A stretch of 64,000 bases of DNA from Myxococcales bacterium (GCA_023248635.1 JAHFED010000013.1:14266-78265); one strand, 5' to 3'; numbered from the stretch's first letter, positions 38,095 to 51,794 are shown. Translations and numbers: made by a program. Notes: generated by a model not told the origin, from the letters alone.

Positions 38095-39161
38095 CGAGAG
38101 GCGTCCTCGCCGACGCGGCGCACTTCCCACTCGAGGGTGACGCCCTGCTGCGCTCGCACGGTCGCGATGACGTGGTCGGCAAGGGCGACGACGTCGTGGG
38201 CCGTGGCTCCGCCAAGGTTGACCACGAAGTTCGCGTGCACGGTGCTGACCTGGGCTCGGCCCACTGCGAATCCCTTGAGGCCGCTGGCCTCGATGAGTCG
38301 CCCGGCGAAGTCGCCCGGCGGGTTCTTGAAGAGCGAGCCGGCCGACCGAAGCTTGGGCTGGGTCTGGTGCCGGCGGACAAGGAGTTCTTTGGCGCGCGCG
38401 TTCAGTTCATCTGCTTTTTCAATTTGCGAGTTGTCGCATCGAAGGATCGCTCGGGTCAAGACCACTCTCTTCATTTTTGGATCTGCGGAAGTGAGCGAAG
38501 CGTCGAAGCTCCGTCCGTTCGCACTGGCGCTCCCGCCTTCGGCCCCCAAGCTGCATCCCCCGGCCTGCGCGCCAATTGCGCTGCCACCGATCTGCCGCTG
38601 GGGCTGCTGAAAGGCGCTGGTGCGGTAGCCGAAGCCGCAGGCAGCCGCAGGCACGACCGCGATCCTGCCGGCCGAGGCCGTGGTCACCTCGACGACGACA
38701 TCCTTGATCTCCCCCCATCGCGATCCGGCGTTCATGAGCAAGGCGCCGCCGACCTGACCAGGCGTTCCCATCCATCCCACCGCCGACGGCCAACCCAGCT
38801 CGAGAGCCGTGCGGGTGAGCCGGGGGTAGGTGCAGCCGGCGCCGACGTCGATGCGCTTGCCGCCTTCGCTGATGACGAGCGACGCCAGGTCACCGACCAA
38901 CGAGAGCACGATGCCGCGCACGCCTCCGTCTCTCACCAGCAGGTTCGATCCCCCACCCAGCACGAACAGGCCGAGCCCGCGATCGTCGGCGAAACCCAGG
39001 ACCGCGGCGACGTCGTCGTCGTTTCTTGCCAACGCCAGCAGATCCGCGGGTCCACCGATGCCAAAGGTCGTGCGCTTCGACAGCGGGGCATCGGCGACGA
39101 GCTCAAGTCCCGCGAGCACCTGCATCGCCTCGTCGCGCCAGGAAAGATCGCGGGCGCTCAT
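38091..39161 (-). CDS. murB: UDP-N-acetylenolpyruvoylglucosamine reductase
   Basis: FAD enzyme that reduces the enolpyruvyl group to give UDP-MurNAc, the second committed step of peptidoglycan synthesis. Seen: [26 protein letters not shown], the FAD-site [21 protein letters not shown] and the catalytic-serine motif [11 protein letters not shown]. Its 356 residues are longer than the roughly 300 usual for this MurB type. The surplus is a low-complexity insert between [10 protein letters not shown] and KRVVLTRAI (about residues 188-230), including 16 residues (197-212) encoded by a palindromic repeat. ATGA overlaps on both sides. Confidence 0.94.
   Translation of the reverse strand: MSARDLSWRDEAMQVLAGLELVADAPLSKRTTFGIGGPADLLALARNDDDVAAVLGFADDRGLGLFVLGGGSNLLVRDGGVRGIVLSLVGDLASLVISEGGKRIDVGAGCTYPRLTRTALELGWPSAVGWMGTPGQVGGALLMNAGSRWGEIKDVVVEVTTASAGRIAVVPAAACGFGYRTSAFQQPQRQIGGSAIGAQAGGCSLGAEGGSASANGRSFDASLTSADPKMKRVVLTRAILRCDNSQIEKADELNARAKELLVRRHQTQPKLRSAGSLFKNPPGDFAGRLIEASGLKGFAVGRAQVSTVHANFVVNLGGATAHDVVALADHVIATVRAQQGVTLEWEVRRVGEDASR
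38526..38573 (-). repeat. 48-bp palindromic element inside murB
   Basis: Inverted relative to the ftsQ copy: on the minus strand GGCGCGCAGGCC, then GGATGCAGCTT, then GGGAGCGCC. It encodes residues 197-212 of MurB ([16 protein letters not shown]) in a region where other MurB proteins have a short loop. Confidence 0.85.
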
Positions 39162-40555
39162 GCACCGCGCGCGAGGCGCTCCAGCAGGGCCGGCCCGCAG
39201 TGGGTGATGTCGCCGGCACCCTGGGTGAGGACGAGATCGCCGGCGCGCACCAGCGTCTGCAACAGGGCCACACCCTCGTCGAGCGAGGCGACGACGCGGG
39301 CGTCTTTGTGGCCGTGGCGCTGGGTGGCTTCGGCGAGCGCTGCGCCGGTGGCACCCTCGATGGGGGCTTCGCCAGCGGCGTAGACTGGGGCAATGAGCAC
39401 GACGTCGGCGTCGTTGAAACAGCGGGCGAAGTCATCTTTGAGTGCGGCGGTGCGCGTAAAGCGGTGGGGCTGAAAGAGCACCACGATCCGCCGCCCGGGA
39501 TAGGCCGCGCGGGCCGCCGCCAGGGTTGCCTTCAGCTCCGCGGGGTGGTGGCCGTAGTCGTCGACGACGAGCACACCTTTGTGCTCCCCCTTGTGGGTGA
39601 AGCGTCGTTGCACGCCTTGAAAGACCCCAAGAGCGGACTTGATGGTGGCGAAATCGATGCCGAGCTCATCGCCCACCGCGATCGCGGCGAGGGCGTTGAG
39701 CACATTGTGGGCCCCGACCAGGTTGAGCCGCACCTCGCCGAGCTCGCGATCGCGTTTCTTCACTTTGAAAACTGACGAAAGCCCCTCAAGCACCACATCC
39801 GTGGCTTGGTAGTCCGCCTGCCGCGATCGCCCGTAGGTCACGTGGCGCCGCTCCACGCGGGGTAGCAGGGTCTGCACGTTCTCCTCGTCGATGCACAACA
39901 CGGCGAGGCCGTAGAAGGGCACCTTGTTGATGAACGAAAGAAACGCCGCCGAGAGCTCCGGCAGACCGCCGGTGTAGTGATCGACGTGCTCGAGATCGAG
40001 GTTGGTCACCACCGCGATCGTCGGTGTCAGGCGCAAGAAGGAGCCATCGCTCTCGTCGGCTTCGGCCACCAGCGTGTCGCCCCGGCCCACGCGGGCGTTG
40101 CTGCCCAGCTGGTTCACCTTGCCGCCGATGATCACGGTCGGATCCAGCTGACCCTCGTTGAGGATTGCCGCCACCAGCGACGTCGTCGTCGTCTTGCCGT
40201 GACTGCCTGCCACCGCCACACCGTGCTTGAGACGCATCAGCTCGGCCAGCATCTCGGCGCGGGGGATCACGGGCACGCCCTGGGTGCGGGCCCGCTTGAC
40301 CTCAGGGTTGTCGGATTTCACCGCCGAAGACGTGACGACGACGTCAGCGCGGTCGATGTTGTCTTCGCGGTGCCCGATGCGCACGACTGCACCTTTGCTC
40401 TGCAGCGCGCGCGTGGTCTCGCCCTCTTTGAGATCGCTGCCGTGCACCTCGAAGCCCATGTCGAGCAGCACCTCGGCGATGCCAGACATGCCGATGCCGC
40501 CAATGCCGACGAAGTGGATGCGCCGCACCCGTCCCCGAAAGAGCGTGGCCGTCAT
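39158..40555 (-). CDS. murC: UDP-N-acetylmuramate--L-alanine ligase
   Basis: Adds L-Ala to UDP-MurNAc using ATP, the first peptide step. It has 465 residues, normal length. Seen: the UDP-binding start [21 protein letters not shown] loop [33 protein letters not shown] and, in the C-terminal domain, [14 protein letters not shown] and [13 protein letters not shown], all standard MurC marks. Overlaps murG and murB by ATGA. Confidence 0.97.
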   Translation of the reverse strand: MTATLFRGRVRRIHFVGIGGIGMSGIAEVLLDMGFEVHGSDLKEGETTRALQSKGAVVRIGHREDNIDRADVVVTSSAVKSDNPEVKRARTQGVPVIPRAEMLAELMRLKHGVAVAGSHGKTTTTSLVAAILNEGQLDPTVIIGGKVNQLGSNARVGRGDTLVAEADESDGSFLRLTPTIAVVTNLDLEHVDHYTGGLPELSAAFLSFINKVPFYGLAVLCIDEENVQTLLPRVERRHVTYGRSRQADYQATDVVLEGLSSVFKVKKRDRELGEVRLNLVGAHNVLNALAAIAVGDELGIDFATIKSALGVFQGVQRRFTHKGEHKGVLVVDDYGHHPAELKATLAAARAAYPGRRIVVLFQPHRFTRTAALKDDFARCFNDADVVLIAPVYAAGEAPIEGATGAALAEATQRHGHKDARVVASLDEGVALLQTLVRAGDLVLTQGAGDITHCGPALLERLARGA

Positions 40556-41673
40556 GCGGGCACCCGCACGCTGTCGTGGGAACGGCGAAAGCCCGCGATC
40601 GCGGCGCGAGCGACGTCGTGTGCCGCCTGGAGCCGTCCGGCTGCGCGCGCGTCTCGGGAGAAGGCCCGGCGCTTGTCGTCGTCGCGGAGCAGCCGCTCGA
40701 TCTCTGTGGCCAAGGTCTGCGGCGTCATCTCGCGCTGGGGCAACAAGATCGCAGCACCCTGGGCCACCAGGTCGGCGGCGTTTTTGGTTTGGTGGTCGTC
40801 GGCGGCTTGGGGGAAGGGAACGAGGATCGCGGGAACGCCGAGGGCCGTCAGCTCGGCGCAGCTGGTGGCCCCTGCCCGGCAGACCACGACGTGGGCGCGG
40901 CGGTAGGCGCTGACCATGTCGTCGAGAAAGGGTGTGACTTCTGCACTTACAGAAACATCAGAATAAGCCCGGCGCACGTCGGCGACGGCATCCTGACCGG
41001 CTTGGTGCAGGGCCCGCACGGCGTGTCCTTTTTGCTGCAGCAGCGCGAGGGCGAGGGGAGCCACCTCATTGAGCGGGCGCGCCCCCTGGCTGCCGCCGAA
41101 AGTGAAAATGAGGCCGCGTTCGAAATCCATGCCCGGTGGCGCTGCGGACACGGAACGGGCGGCGTCGCGAAAGCTCTTGCGCACCGGATTTCCCACCAGC
41201 CGCACTTTGTCCGCCGCAAAGAACGAGGCGCTGCTGGGAAAGGTGGCAAAGACGGCGTCGACGAGCTTGCCGAGGATGCGGTTGGTGATCCCCGGGACGC
41301 TGTTCTGCTCGCACACCGCCGTTGGCAGCCCCATGGTCTTGGCCGCCACCAGCAAGGGACCCGAGGCGTAGCCCCCGACCCCGATGACGGCGTCGGCGTC
41401 GAAGTCGTGCAGGATCTTGCGCGATGCCAACAACGACGACGGCAACTTGGCGATGGTCTTCACGCGGTGTCCGAGGCTGGTGCCCTTGAGACCCGCCACC
41501 TCGATCAAGGCGAGCTTGAAGCCCGCTTTGGGCACAGCACGCACCTCGATGCCACGTGCGGTGCCGACGAAGAGCACATCGGCGTTGGGATCGAGCTCCA
41601 GCAGTGCCTCGGCCACGGCGATGCCAGCGAAGAGATGGCCCCCCGTGCCTCCGCCGGCGACGACGAGCTTCAC
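40552..41673 (-). CDS. murG: MurG N-acetylglucosaminyltransferase
   Basis: Transfers GlcNAc to lipid I to make lipid II on the inner face of the membrane; 373 residues, GT28 family. Seen: [17 protein letters not shown] at the start, [39 protein letters not shown] and [11 protein letters not shown], with [12 protein letters not shown] near the end. The start is a GTG at 41673 inside the ftsW stop (GTGA overlap), preferred over the long non-protein-like frame upstream. Confidence 0.96.
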   Translation of the reverse strand: MKLVVAGGGTGGHLFAGIAVAEALLELDPNADVLFVGTARGIEVRAVPKAGFKLALIEVAGLKGTSLGHRVKTIAKLPSSLLASRKILHDFDADAVIGVGGYASGPLLVAAKTMGLPTAVCEQNSVPGITNRILGKLVDAVFATFPSSASFFAADKVRLVGNPVRKSFRDAARSVSAAPPGMDFERGLIFTFGGSQGARPLNEVAPLALALLQQKGHAVRALHQAGQDAVADVRRAYSDVSVSAEVTPFLDDMVSAYRRAHVVVCRAGATSCAELTALGVPAILVPFPQAADDHQTKNAADLVAQGAAILLPQREMTPQTLATEIERLLRDDDKRRAFSRDARAAGRLQAAHDVARAAIAGFRRSHDSVRVPA

Positions 41674-42902
41674 GCCGCACCCCCGACCCTGGCCCGCGCT
41701 GGCACCTGCACACGATCGCTTGGTTCTTGCATTGTCGAAGTGGCGGTCCGACTCGAGGGGCTCTGCAAGCCATCCGCGCTCAGCCGGAGCAGGATGCCGG
41801 CGCTGAAGAGCGACGCCACCAACGACGATCCGCCGTAGCTGACGAAAGGAAGGGTGATGCCCTTGGTGGGGACCAGACCCAAGACCACAGCGATGTTGAA
41901 GAGCATCTGCACCAGCAACAGCGCCGCAAGACCGAGCGTCAAGTAAGAAAGAAAGGGTGCGTTGCGGGCGAGCGCAGCCTTCAACGCGCGCACGCCGATG
42001 ACCGCGAAGCACCCCAGCACCAGCAGCACCCCGATGAAGCCGAGCTCCTCGCCGACGACGGCGAAGATGAAGTCCGTGTGCGCGGCGGGCAGAAAAAACA
42101 ACTTCTGCTTGGACTCGCCCAGGCCCGCTCCGAAGAAGCCGCCGCTTCCGAAGGTCATCAGCGACTCGGTGATCTGGTAGCCGAGATCCGATCGGTGCAC
42201 CCAGGGATCGAGGAAGGCCTCGACACGACGCATGCGATAAGCGCTGGACGCCACGAGATGCAAGGCGATGGGAACGACGGCGACGACGACGCCAAACAGG
42301 AGCCCCAGGCGAGCGCCGGCGACGAACAACATCAAGAACGTGACGAGCAAGAGCATCGCGCTGGTGCCGAAGTCAGGCTCGGCCAAAAGCAAGAGCACAG
42401 CGAACCCGGGCACGAGCAGATGCGGCAGCACGCCCGTCGAAAAGCGGTGAATGCGCCCGTCTTGCACCTTGGTCGCCAGCGAGCGGGCCAGCCACACGAT
42501 CAGCGCCAGCTTCATCACCTCGCCGGCCTGGATGCCCACCGGGCCCAGAGCGATCCAGCGGCGCGCCCCGCCGGCGCTGTGGCCGATGCCCGGCAACAAC
42601 ACGAGCACCAAGAGCACGAACGCGCATCCCAACAGGGGCCAGGCGCGCCGCTCGAGCACGTGGGGCGGAATGGCAGCGCCGACGATGAGAGCGAAGATGC
42701 CGAGCAGGGCAAAGACAGCCTGTCGGCCTGCGAAGTAGTAGACGTCGTGGTAGCTCTGCGCGGCCAAGGCGCTCGACGCCGACGACACCATGACGACGCC
42801 GAGACCGGTCAGAAAAAGCACGCAGCACAACGACGGCAGATCGAAGCGGGGCACCCAGCTCGTGGAGGGGCGGGGCGCTCGGACGTCGTCGCCCGCTTTC
42901 AC
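41670..42902 (-). CDS. ftsW: FtsW, SEDS-family glycosyltransferase
   Basis: Polytopic septal peptidoglycan polymerase that works with FtsI; 410 residues, about ten membrane helices. Seen: the SEDS signature regions GGARRWIALGPVGIQAGEVMK, AEPDFGTSAML, GYQITESLMTFGSGGFFGAG, TDFIFAVVGEELGF and PTKGITLPFVSYGGSSL. The C-terminal tail is a Ser/Thr/Arg-rich extension after LSADGLQ. ATGA overlap with murD upstream, GTGA with murG downstream. Confidence 0.96.
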   Translation of the reverse strand: MKAGDDVRAPRPSTSWVPRFDLPSLCCVLFLTGLGVVMVSSASSALAAQSYHDVYYFAGRQAVFALLGIFALIVGAAIPPHVLERRAWPLLGCAFVLLVLVLLPGIGHSAGGARRWIALGPVGIQAGEVMKLALIVWLARSLATKVQDGRIHRFSTGVLPHLLVPGFAVLLLLAEPDFGTSAMLLLVTFLMLFVAGARLGLLFGVVVAVVPIALHLVASSAYRMRRVEAFLDPWVHRSDLGYQITESLMTFGSGGFFGAGLGESKQKLFFLPAAHTDFIFAVVGEELGFIGVLLVLGCFAVIGVRALKAALARNAPFLSYLTLGLAALLLVQMLFNIAVVLGLVPTKGITLPFVSYGGSSLVASLFSAGILLRLSADGLQSPSSRTATSTMQEPSDRVQVPARARVGGAA

Positions 42903-44305
42903 AGCGCCCCCCTCGCATCAGCAAAGAGCGCGCGAAAACGCTCCCCGCGGTGCCCGTAGTCGCGGAACTGATCGAAGGACGCACAGGCGGGTGAGAGCAC
43001 GATGTGTTCACCGAGCCGGGCCCGGCTCGCGGCCTTCGAGCAGGCGGTCTCGAGATCCCGGCAAGCAATGACGTCGACGACGCCGGCGAAGGCCTGCCCC
43101 AGCGCAGGCGCGTCCTGGCCGATGGTGTAGAGCGTCACCACCTTGCCCCGCGCGGCCTCGACCAAGGGGGCATAAGACGAGCCCTTCCCGACCCCCCCAC
43201 CAATGAGGTGTACGCCGGCATCGAAGCTCTTGAGCGCAGTGATGGTGGCGTCGACGTTGGTCGCCTTGGAGTCGTTCCACCACACCACGCCGCGGTGCTC
43301 GCCGACCCGCTCGAGGCGGTGGGCGATGCCAGCGTAGGCGTCGAGACCACGCTGAATCTCATGGGCCGTGAAACCCGAGAGCAGCGCCAGGGCAGTCGCC
43401 GCGGCGGCGTTCTGGCGGTTGTGGTGGCCGACGATGCGCGGATTCTTCAGGCTGATCTGCACGTTGAAGGGACGGGCCACCAGCTGGTCGGGCCTCACTT
43501 CGATGCCTGGCTTCCCTGTGGAAACGTCGAAGTGACACGCGTTGTGGCTGTTCTTGACGAGGGGAAAGAGCAGCTTGCGGCTCTCGGCGTCGGCGGCGTT
43601 GAGACTGATGCCAGAACCCTTGGTCAGCAGCGCGAAGAGCCGGGCCTTGGTGGCGTAGTAGGCCGCGGCGTCGGCGTAGCGATCGAGATGATCGGGGGTC
43701 AGGTTGGTGACCGCGCCGGCGTGCACCGGGAACTGGTGCAGCGTCTCGAGCTGGTAGCTGGAGAGCTCGACGACCAGCAGGCGCGGGCTCTCAGCGGTCC
43801 CGGCCGTGAGGCCATCGGCGACCGCCGCGCACAAGGGCGTGCCCAGGTTGCCGCCGACGAAGGCCTGGGGGTCGCGCTCTTTGGCGATGGCACCAGCCAT
43901 GGTCGTCGTCGTCGATTTGCCGTTGGTGCCCGTGATGGCCCAGATGCGAATGCCCTTGGGATCAAACCCGGCCACCGCGAGCTCAAGCTCGTTCACGATG
44001 GGCCTCGACGCGGCGATGGCCTTTTGCAGACCGACGTGGCTGCGCGGCACCCCGGGTGAGAGCACCACCACCTCACAGGCGGCGATGGCGGCGGCGTCGA
44101 GCCCCCCGGCCTTCATGCGCACGGCATCGACGGTGACGACGCCATTTTTCGCGAGCCCATCGCGCAATTTTTCCAAAGGCGCGTCATCGAAGAGATGGAC
44201 GCGCGCGCCGTGCAGCTGCAGCAGCCGCACCACCGCGGCTCCCGTCTTGCCGGCGCCGACGACAGCGACGTCTCGGTCAGCGAGCGTGGTCAGTGAGGTG
44301 TTCAT
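42899..44305 (-). CDS. murD: UDP-N-acetylmuramoylalanine--D-glutamate ligase
   Basis: Adds D-Glu to UDP-MurNAc-L-Ala with ATP; 468 residues. Seen: DVAVVGAGKTGAAVVRLL at the start, VVLSPGVPRSHVG, ATP loop ITGTNGKSTTTTMA, LVVELSSYQLET, NLTPDHLDRY, and in the last domain WWNDSKATNVDATITAL and HLIGGGVGKGS. Stop overlaps ftsW (ATGA). It follows mraY after seven bases. Confidence 0.96.
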   Translation of the reverse strand: MNTSLTTLADRDVAVVGAGKTGAAVVRLLQLHGARVHLFDDAPLEKLRDGLAKNGVVTVDAVRMKAGGLDAAAIAACEVVVLSPGVPRSHVGLQKAIAASRPIVNELELAVAGFDPKGIRIWAITGTNGKSTTTTMAGAIAKERDPQAFVGGNLGTPLCAAVADGLTAGTAESPRLLVVELSSYQLETLHQFPVHAGAVTNLTPDHLDRYADAAAYYATKARLFALLTKGSGISLNAADAESRKLLFPLVKNSHNACHFDVSTGKPGIEVRPDQLVARPFNVQISLKNPRIVGHHNRQNAAAATALALLSGFTAHEIQRGLDAYAGIAHRLERVGEHRGVVWWNDSKATNVDATITALKSFDAGVHLIGGGVGKGSSYAPLVEAARGKVVTLYTIGQDAPALGQAFAGVVDVIACRDLETACSKAASRARLGEHIVLSPACASFDQFRDYGHRGERFRALFADARGAL

Positions 44306-44312
44306 GATGGGG

Positions 44313-45463
44313 TCACCGCAACTTCAATGAGGCGAGCGCCACCAGGGCCAGCATCACGCTCAAGATCCAGAATCGGATGACGACCCGGGGCTCGGGCCAT
44401 CCACCCTTTTCAAAATGATGATGAACAGGGGCCATCTTGAAGATTCTCCTGCCTTCACCGAAACGTTTCTTTGTATACTTAAAATATGATGATTGAATCA
44501 TCACCGAGAGGGTCTCGGCCAGGAACACGCCATGGAGCAACGCCGAGAGCAGCTCGTTCTTCGTGAAGACGGCCAGGGTGCCCAACGCGCCACCAAGAGC
44601 AAGCGCGCCAACATCACCCATGAATACAAGTGCCGGATACGCATTATACCAAAGAAACCCGATACCCGCACCAATCACCGCTGCACAAAAAATGCAGAGC
44701 TCGGCAGCGCCTTCGACGTGCACGATACCGAGGTAGGACGCCATGTTGAAGTCGACACGTCCCGCCGCGCCAATGGCGCCAAGCGTGGTGCCAGCAACGT
44801 AGGCGAGCACCAGAAACACAAAGCTGGCGACGATCACCGGACCGATGGCGAGCCCGTCGAGGCCGTCGGTGAGGTTCACGGCGTTCGATGTACCCACCAC
44901 AAGCAAGGTCAAAGCCAGCGGCAGGTACACGAAGGGCGGCAGCGTCGGCAGAAAGGCCTTCACGCTGACGAAAGGCAGACTGATCGACGAGTCGAAAGCG
45001 ATGGTGCCGTAGCCGTAGTACCAGAGCCCTAGTGCGACCCCGCCGATGCTGAACTGCCAAAATAGCTTCCACCGACCCGAGAGACCTGCTGGATTCTTAT
45101 ACTTGATCTTCTTGTAGTCATCATAGAATCCAATGCAGCCATACCCCATGGTGACCAAGAGCAGCAGCCACACTGCGCCATGGCGGATGTCCGACCACAG
45201 CACCGTCGACGCGAACACCGAGGCCAGCAGCAAGATGCCGCCCATGGTCGGTGTTCCCTGTTTCTTCAAATGTGCTTCTGGTCCGTCTTTTCTTACTTCT
45301 TGACCAAACTTGAAAATCTGGAGTCGGCGAATGAACGGAGGATAAAGAAACAGCGTCAAAACCAACGCCGTCAACGCCGCCATCACGATGCGGAACGAGG
45401 GGTAGCGCAGGACGTTCAGAAACGACGCGCTGGAAACGTAGGGGTAGAGGAAGGCGTAGAGCA

Positions 45464-45464
<1 letters not shown>
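44313..45464 (-). CDS. mraY: Phospho-N-acetylmuramoyl-pentapeptide transferase
   Basis: Integral membrane enzyme that loads phospho-MurNAc-pentapeptide onto undecaprenyl phosphate to give lipid I; 383 residues, ten helices. Seen: KKQGTPTMGGILLL, the Asp pair in GFYDDYKKIKYKN, NAVNLTDGLDGLAIG, FLWYNAYPALVFMGD and VHHHFEKGGWPE, the Mg2+ and substrate motifs. Its ATG shares an A with the murEF stop (TGATG). Codons for several of these motifs are strikingly AT-rich (for example 44461-44500) in a GC-rich gene. Confidence 0.97.
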
Positions 45465-48390
<2,926 letters not shown>

Positions 48391-48394
<4 letters not shown>

Positions 48395-50433
48395 GGCGCA
48401 GCCGCTGCGCGGGCAAGACGAACACTGGGCTGGCGCTCCGGCAGGAGCGTGAGAGCGATGACGCCGTCGTGGCCGTGGTTGGGGCCACCAGCGGGCGGAA
48501 CCTGGGCGCTGACCAGACCACTGCCCGCCAGGGTGATTTCGAAGCCCGCAGCAGCGGCCGTGGTCATCGCCGCTCGGGCCGAGAGGCCGCGCAGGTCGGG
48601 GATCCCACCTCGATCGGGCGCGGCCGCGGGCGTCGGCGGGCCGTCGGCGACGTCGACGATGGCTGGCGCACCCTTGGCTTGTTTCTTTGATTCGGCAAGG
48701 GACGCATCGAGAGAAGCGAGGCCAAGCTCCCCAACGGGGAGCAGTGCGCGTTGCACGATGGCGGCGAATGCGGGGGCTGCATTTTGGCCGCCAAAAACCT
48801 GACCCCGGGGTTCGTCGACGACGACCATGACCACCACCTGGGGGTCTGTGAGGGGGGCGACGCCGACGAACGACGAGAGGTTCAGCGTCTTGCTGTAGCG
48901 ACCCGTGAGAGGATCGACCTTCTCGGCGGTGCCGGTCTTGCCCGCGACCCGCAGGCCAGGGACGGCGGCGAGGGGCCCCGTGCCACCTTCGAGCACCACC
49001 CCTTCCATGATCGACAAGAGGGCGCGCGCCGTCGACGCCGACATCAAACGCTCGCCGCCGTCGTGCTCGTGCTCCTCGACGAGGGCACCGTCTTTGGCGA
49101 CGACGCGCTCCACCAGATAGGGACGCTGCCGCACACCGCCGTTGGCGACGGTCTGCACCAGGCTGGCCATCTGCAGGGAGGTGACCAATACACCGTGGCC
49201 AAAGCTGACCGTCGCCGTGCGCGCTTCACCCCAGCGGGCCTGGGACGGCAAACGCCCGGGGCTCTCGTCGAGGAGGCCCGTTCCCGGGCGGGCGCCGAAG
49301 CCGTAGCGCGCCAGGCTGGTCTTGAGCCGATCCTCGCCGAGGCGGGCCGCGATCTTGAGGGTGCCGATGTTGCTCGAGACCGCGAACACCTGCGCCGCGC
49401 TCACCAGCCCGGTCTTGTGCAGGTCGTGGATGATGTGACGGCCGACCTGAAAGCGACCGTTCTCGCAATCGATGAGATCGCTGCCGCTCAGCAGGCCGGC
49501 GTCGAGGGCGGCGGCGAAGGTCGCGATCTTGAAGACCGAGCCGGGCTCGAAGGCGTCGGCGAAGGCGTGGTTGCGTTTGTCGCCGTCGTTGGTGTTGGGG
49601 TTGAAGGCTGGTGACTGGGCGACGGTGCGCACGGCCCCCGTTTTGACGTCGAGGACGACGGCCCAAACCGCTTTGGCGTCGAAGGTCGATCGGGTGCGCT
49701 CGAGGATGTCCTGCGTCGCTTGCGAGAGCGCGAGATCGAGGGTCAAGACGACGTCGTCGCCCGCCAGCGCGTCGAGATCGAGCACGGGGTCGGCTTCGTC
49801 AACGGTGGCGATGCGATCGCCCCGGTTGTCGGCGATGGCGTTCAAGTGGGTCGAGTGCCCCGTCAGCCGATCGTCGAGCGCCTGCTCGATGCCACCACGG
49901 CCGGCGCCGTCGACGTCGACGCCGCCCAACACCTGCGCCGCCAGCTGTTTGTTGGGCCAGGTGCGACGCCACTCTTTGCGCGTTCCCACGCCGGGGAGAT
50001 CGAGGGCGCGGACGCGGTCGGCGACATCGGGGGCCACGCGCCTCTCGAGCCAGACGAAGGCGCGATCGTTGGCGATGCGTGCCGCCACATTGCTCGCCGG
50101 CAGGCCCAAGGCCTCGCCGAGCTTTTGAGACGTGGCGTCGACGTCGACGATGCGGCGCGGCTCGGCGAACACCGACCACGCCGGCACGCTGACCGCGAGA
50201 GGACGGCCCGCCATGTCCTGCACGCTGCCGCGCGGAGCGGTGATCGAGACCTTGCGCAGGTACTGCTCCTGAGCGAGGCCCCGCAGATCGTCGCCGAGCA
50301 CGAGCTGCAAGCGCGCGCTCTTCCACAGCACGCCCGCAAAGCCGAGCACGACGACGCCGGCGACGATCCAGACGCGCCAGCGTGCAGCGACCGGCCCTCG
50401 CCCCCCAGCGCCGGTCGAGCTGGTGCGACTCAC
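48391..50433 (-). CDS. ftsI: Septal transpeptidase FtsI (PBP3) with C-terminal PASTA domain
   Basis: Class B penicillin-binding protein that cross-links septal peptidoglycan; 680 residues. Order: basic tail, one membrane helix (VWIVAGVVVLGFAGVLW), dimerisation domain with ITAPRGSVQDMAGRPLA, then transpeptidase with active Ser in PGSVFKIATF, SxN in VSSNIGTLK and KTG in VAGKTGTAEKV. After it comes a Pro/Ala linker and one PASTA-like domain (IPDLRGLSARAAMTTAAAAG). A PASTA domain is more usual in Gram-positive PBPs but also occurs in myxobacterial FtsI, so it fits the proposed group. Confidence 0.95.
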
Positions 50434-50828
50434 AGCGGCGCCCCCACGACGTCGCCGACGTCCTCTTGCTGGGGTGCGAGGTGATCGCCAGCGCTGGGTT
50501 GCGGCGTGCTCGACACCGAGTTGCTGACGTCGGCGGGCACCAGACCAAGCTCGGTGCGGGCCAGATGGGCAAGGCGGCTCGGCCGCAGCAGGGCCGTTCG
50601 TTCGACCTCGAGAGCACTGTGCTGTTGCTCCAAGCTCACCAGCTCCTGCCGCAGATCGTGGATGCGATAGCCGACCTCAATCTGCGCGCTCTTCACGCGC
50701 ACGAACACCACCAAAGACGCCGTCACACCGACGGCGACTGCGATGAAGGCCAGCGGCAAGCCCAAGCGGGGACGCACGTCAGCCGACGTCGGGGGCTGCG
50801 ACGAGGGGCGACGGAGAGGGACGCTCAT
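50430..50828 (-). CDS. ftsL: Cell division protein FtsL
   Basis: Small bitopic protein linking FtsQ and FtsB to FtsW-FtsI; 132 residues. Seen: a cytoplasmic N-terminus, one helix (LPLAFIAVAVGVTASLVVFV), then a coiled-coil with heptad pattern (IHDLRQELVSLEQQHSALEVERTAL) and RLAHLARTELGLVPAD. Identification rests on size, topology and position between rsmH and ftsI, as FtsL sequences are poorly conserved. ATGA overlap on both sides. Confidence 0.88.
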   Translation of the reverse strand: MSVPLRRPSSQPPTSADVRPRLGLPLAFIAVAVGVTASLVVFVRVKSAQIEVGYRIHDLRQELVSLEQQHSALEVERTALLRPSRLAHLARTELGLVPADVSNSVSSTPQPSAGDHLAPQQEDVGDVVGAPL

Positions 50829-51793
50829 GCCTCGTCCTCGTTGTCGACGTCGTCGTCTTTTTTCGGGTAGCGCGACTCTTTCACCACCGGCGTTGTCGAA
50901 TAAACGGCCACCCGGAGCTTGGCGCTGCGCGCGCGCGGATTGTCGTGCAGCTCTGCATCCGAAGCAGTGAGCGGCTTCTTCGTCGTTTGCCGGAAGTGCT
51001 CGCGCCTGAAGGCGAGCTTCACGGGTCGGTCCTCGAGCGAATGGAAGGTGAGAAAGCCCGCGCGCCCTCCCTCTTTCAACACCAGGGGCAGCGCTGCCAG
51101 CAAGGCCTCGAGCTCCCGCAGCTCGCCGTTCACCGCGATGCGCAACGCTTGAAAGGTCTTGGTCGCCGGGTGGATCTTGCGTCCGGCCTGGGGACCGAGG
51201 ACGGAAACCACAGCAGCAGCCAGGGCCGTCGTCGTCGTCGGCATCGATCGCTTGATGCTGCGAGCGATGCGGCGGGAGCGGGGCTCGTCGCCATATTGGA
51301 AGATCACGTTGGCCAATTCGTCGTCGTCGAGCCGTGCGATCAGCTCAGCAGCGGTCTCGCCGGCGCTGGTGTCCATGCGCATGTCGAGCGGGGCTTCGTG
51401 GCGAAAAGAAAAGCCGCGGGCGCGCTCATCGAGTTGAAACGACGAGACACCGAGATCGGCGAAGACGACGTCGGCGCGCTCGATGTGTTGCTCGTCGAGC
51501 ACCGCGCGCAGTTGCGAAAACGCCCTCGGCACCAGGCGGACCTGCGCAAAGGCTCGAGCCACCCCACCAGCAGCGTCGTCGTCGAACGCGCGGCGGTCGC
51601 GATCGAGTGCCAACACGGTGCCGCTTTTGCCCGTGGCCACGGCGAACAAGCGCAGGTGACCGCCCCCACCAGCAGTGCAGTCGACGACGACGTCCCCCGG
51701 GAGGATGCCGAGCTCGCGCACCGACTCCGCCGGCAGCACCGGCAGGTGTCCCTGCTCTCGGGTTTCGCGTTCTTCGTGCATTGCAACCGTCAT
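50825..51793 (-). CDS. rsmH: 16S rRNA (cytosine(1402)-N4)-methyltransferase
   Basis: SAM-dependent methyltransferase RsmH (MraW), about 322 residues. Seen: HLPVLPAESVRELGI, SAM loop VVDCTAGGGGHLRLF, ADLGVSSFQLDERARGFSF, LDMRMD, RIARSIKRSMP, HPATKTFQALRIAVN and FLTFHSLEDRPVK, the standard order. Start at 51793 chosen one base after the mraZ stop; ATGs at 51805 and 51781 are alternatives. It runs into ftsL with an ATGA overlap. The acidic C-terminus (KKDDDVDNEDEA) is an extension. Confidence 0.95.
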   Translation of the reverse strand: MTVAMHEERETREQGHLPVLPAESVRELGILPGDVVVDCTAGGGGHLRLFAVATGKSGTVLALDRDRRAFDDDAAGGVARAFAQVRLVPRAFSQLRAVLDEQHIERADVVFADLGVSSFQLDERARGFSFRHEAPLDMRMDTSAGETAAELIARLDDDELANVIFQYGDEPRSRRIARSIKRSMPTTTTALAAAVVSVLGPQAGRKIHPATKTFQALRIAVNGELRELEALLAALPLVLKEGGRAGFLTFHSLEDRPVKLAFRREHFRQTTKKPLTASDAELHDNPRARSAKLRVAVYSTTPVVKESRYPKKDDDVDNEDEA

Positions 51794-51794
51794 C

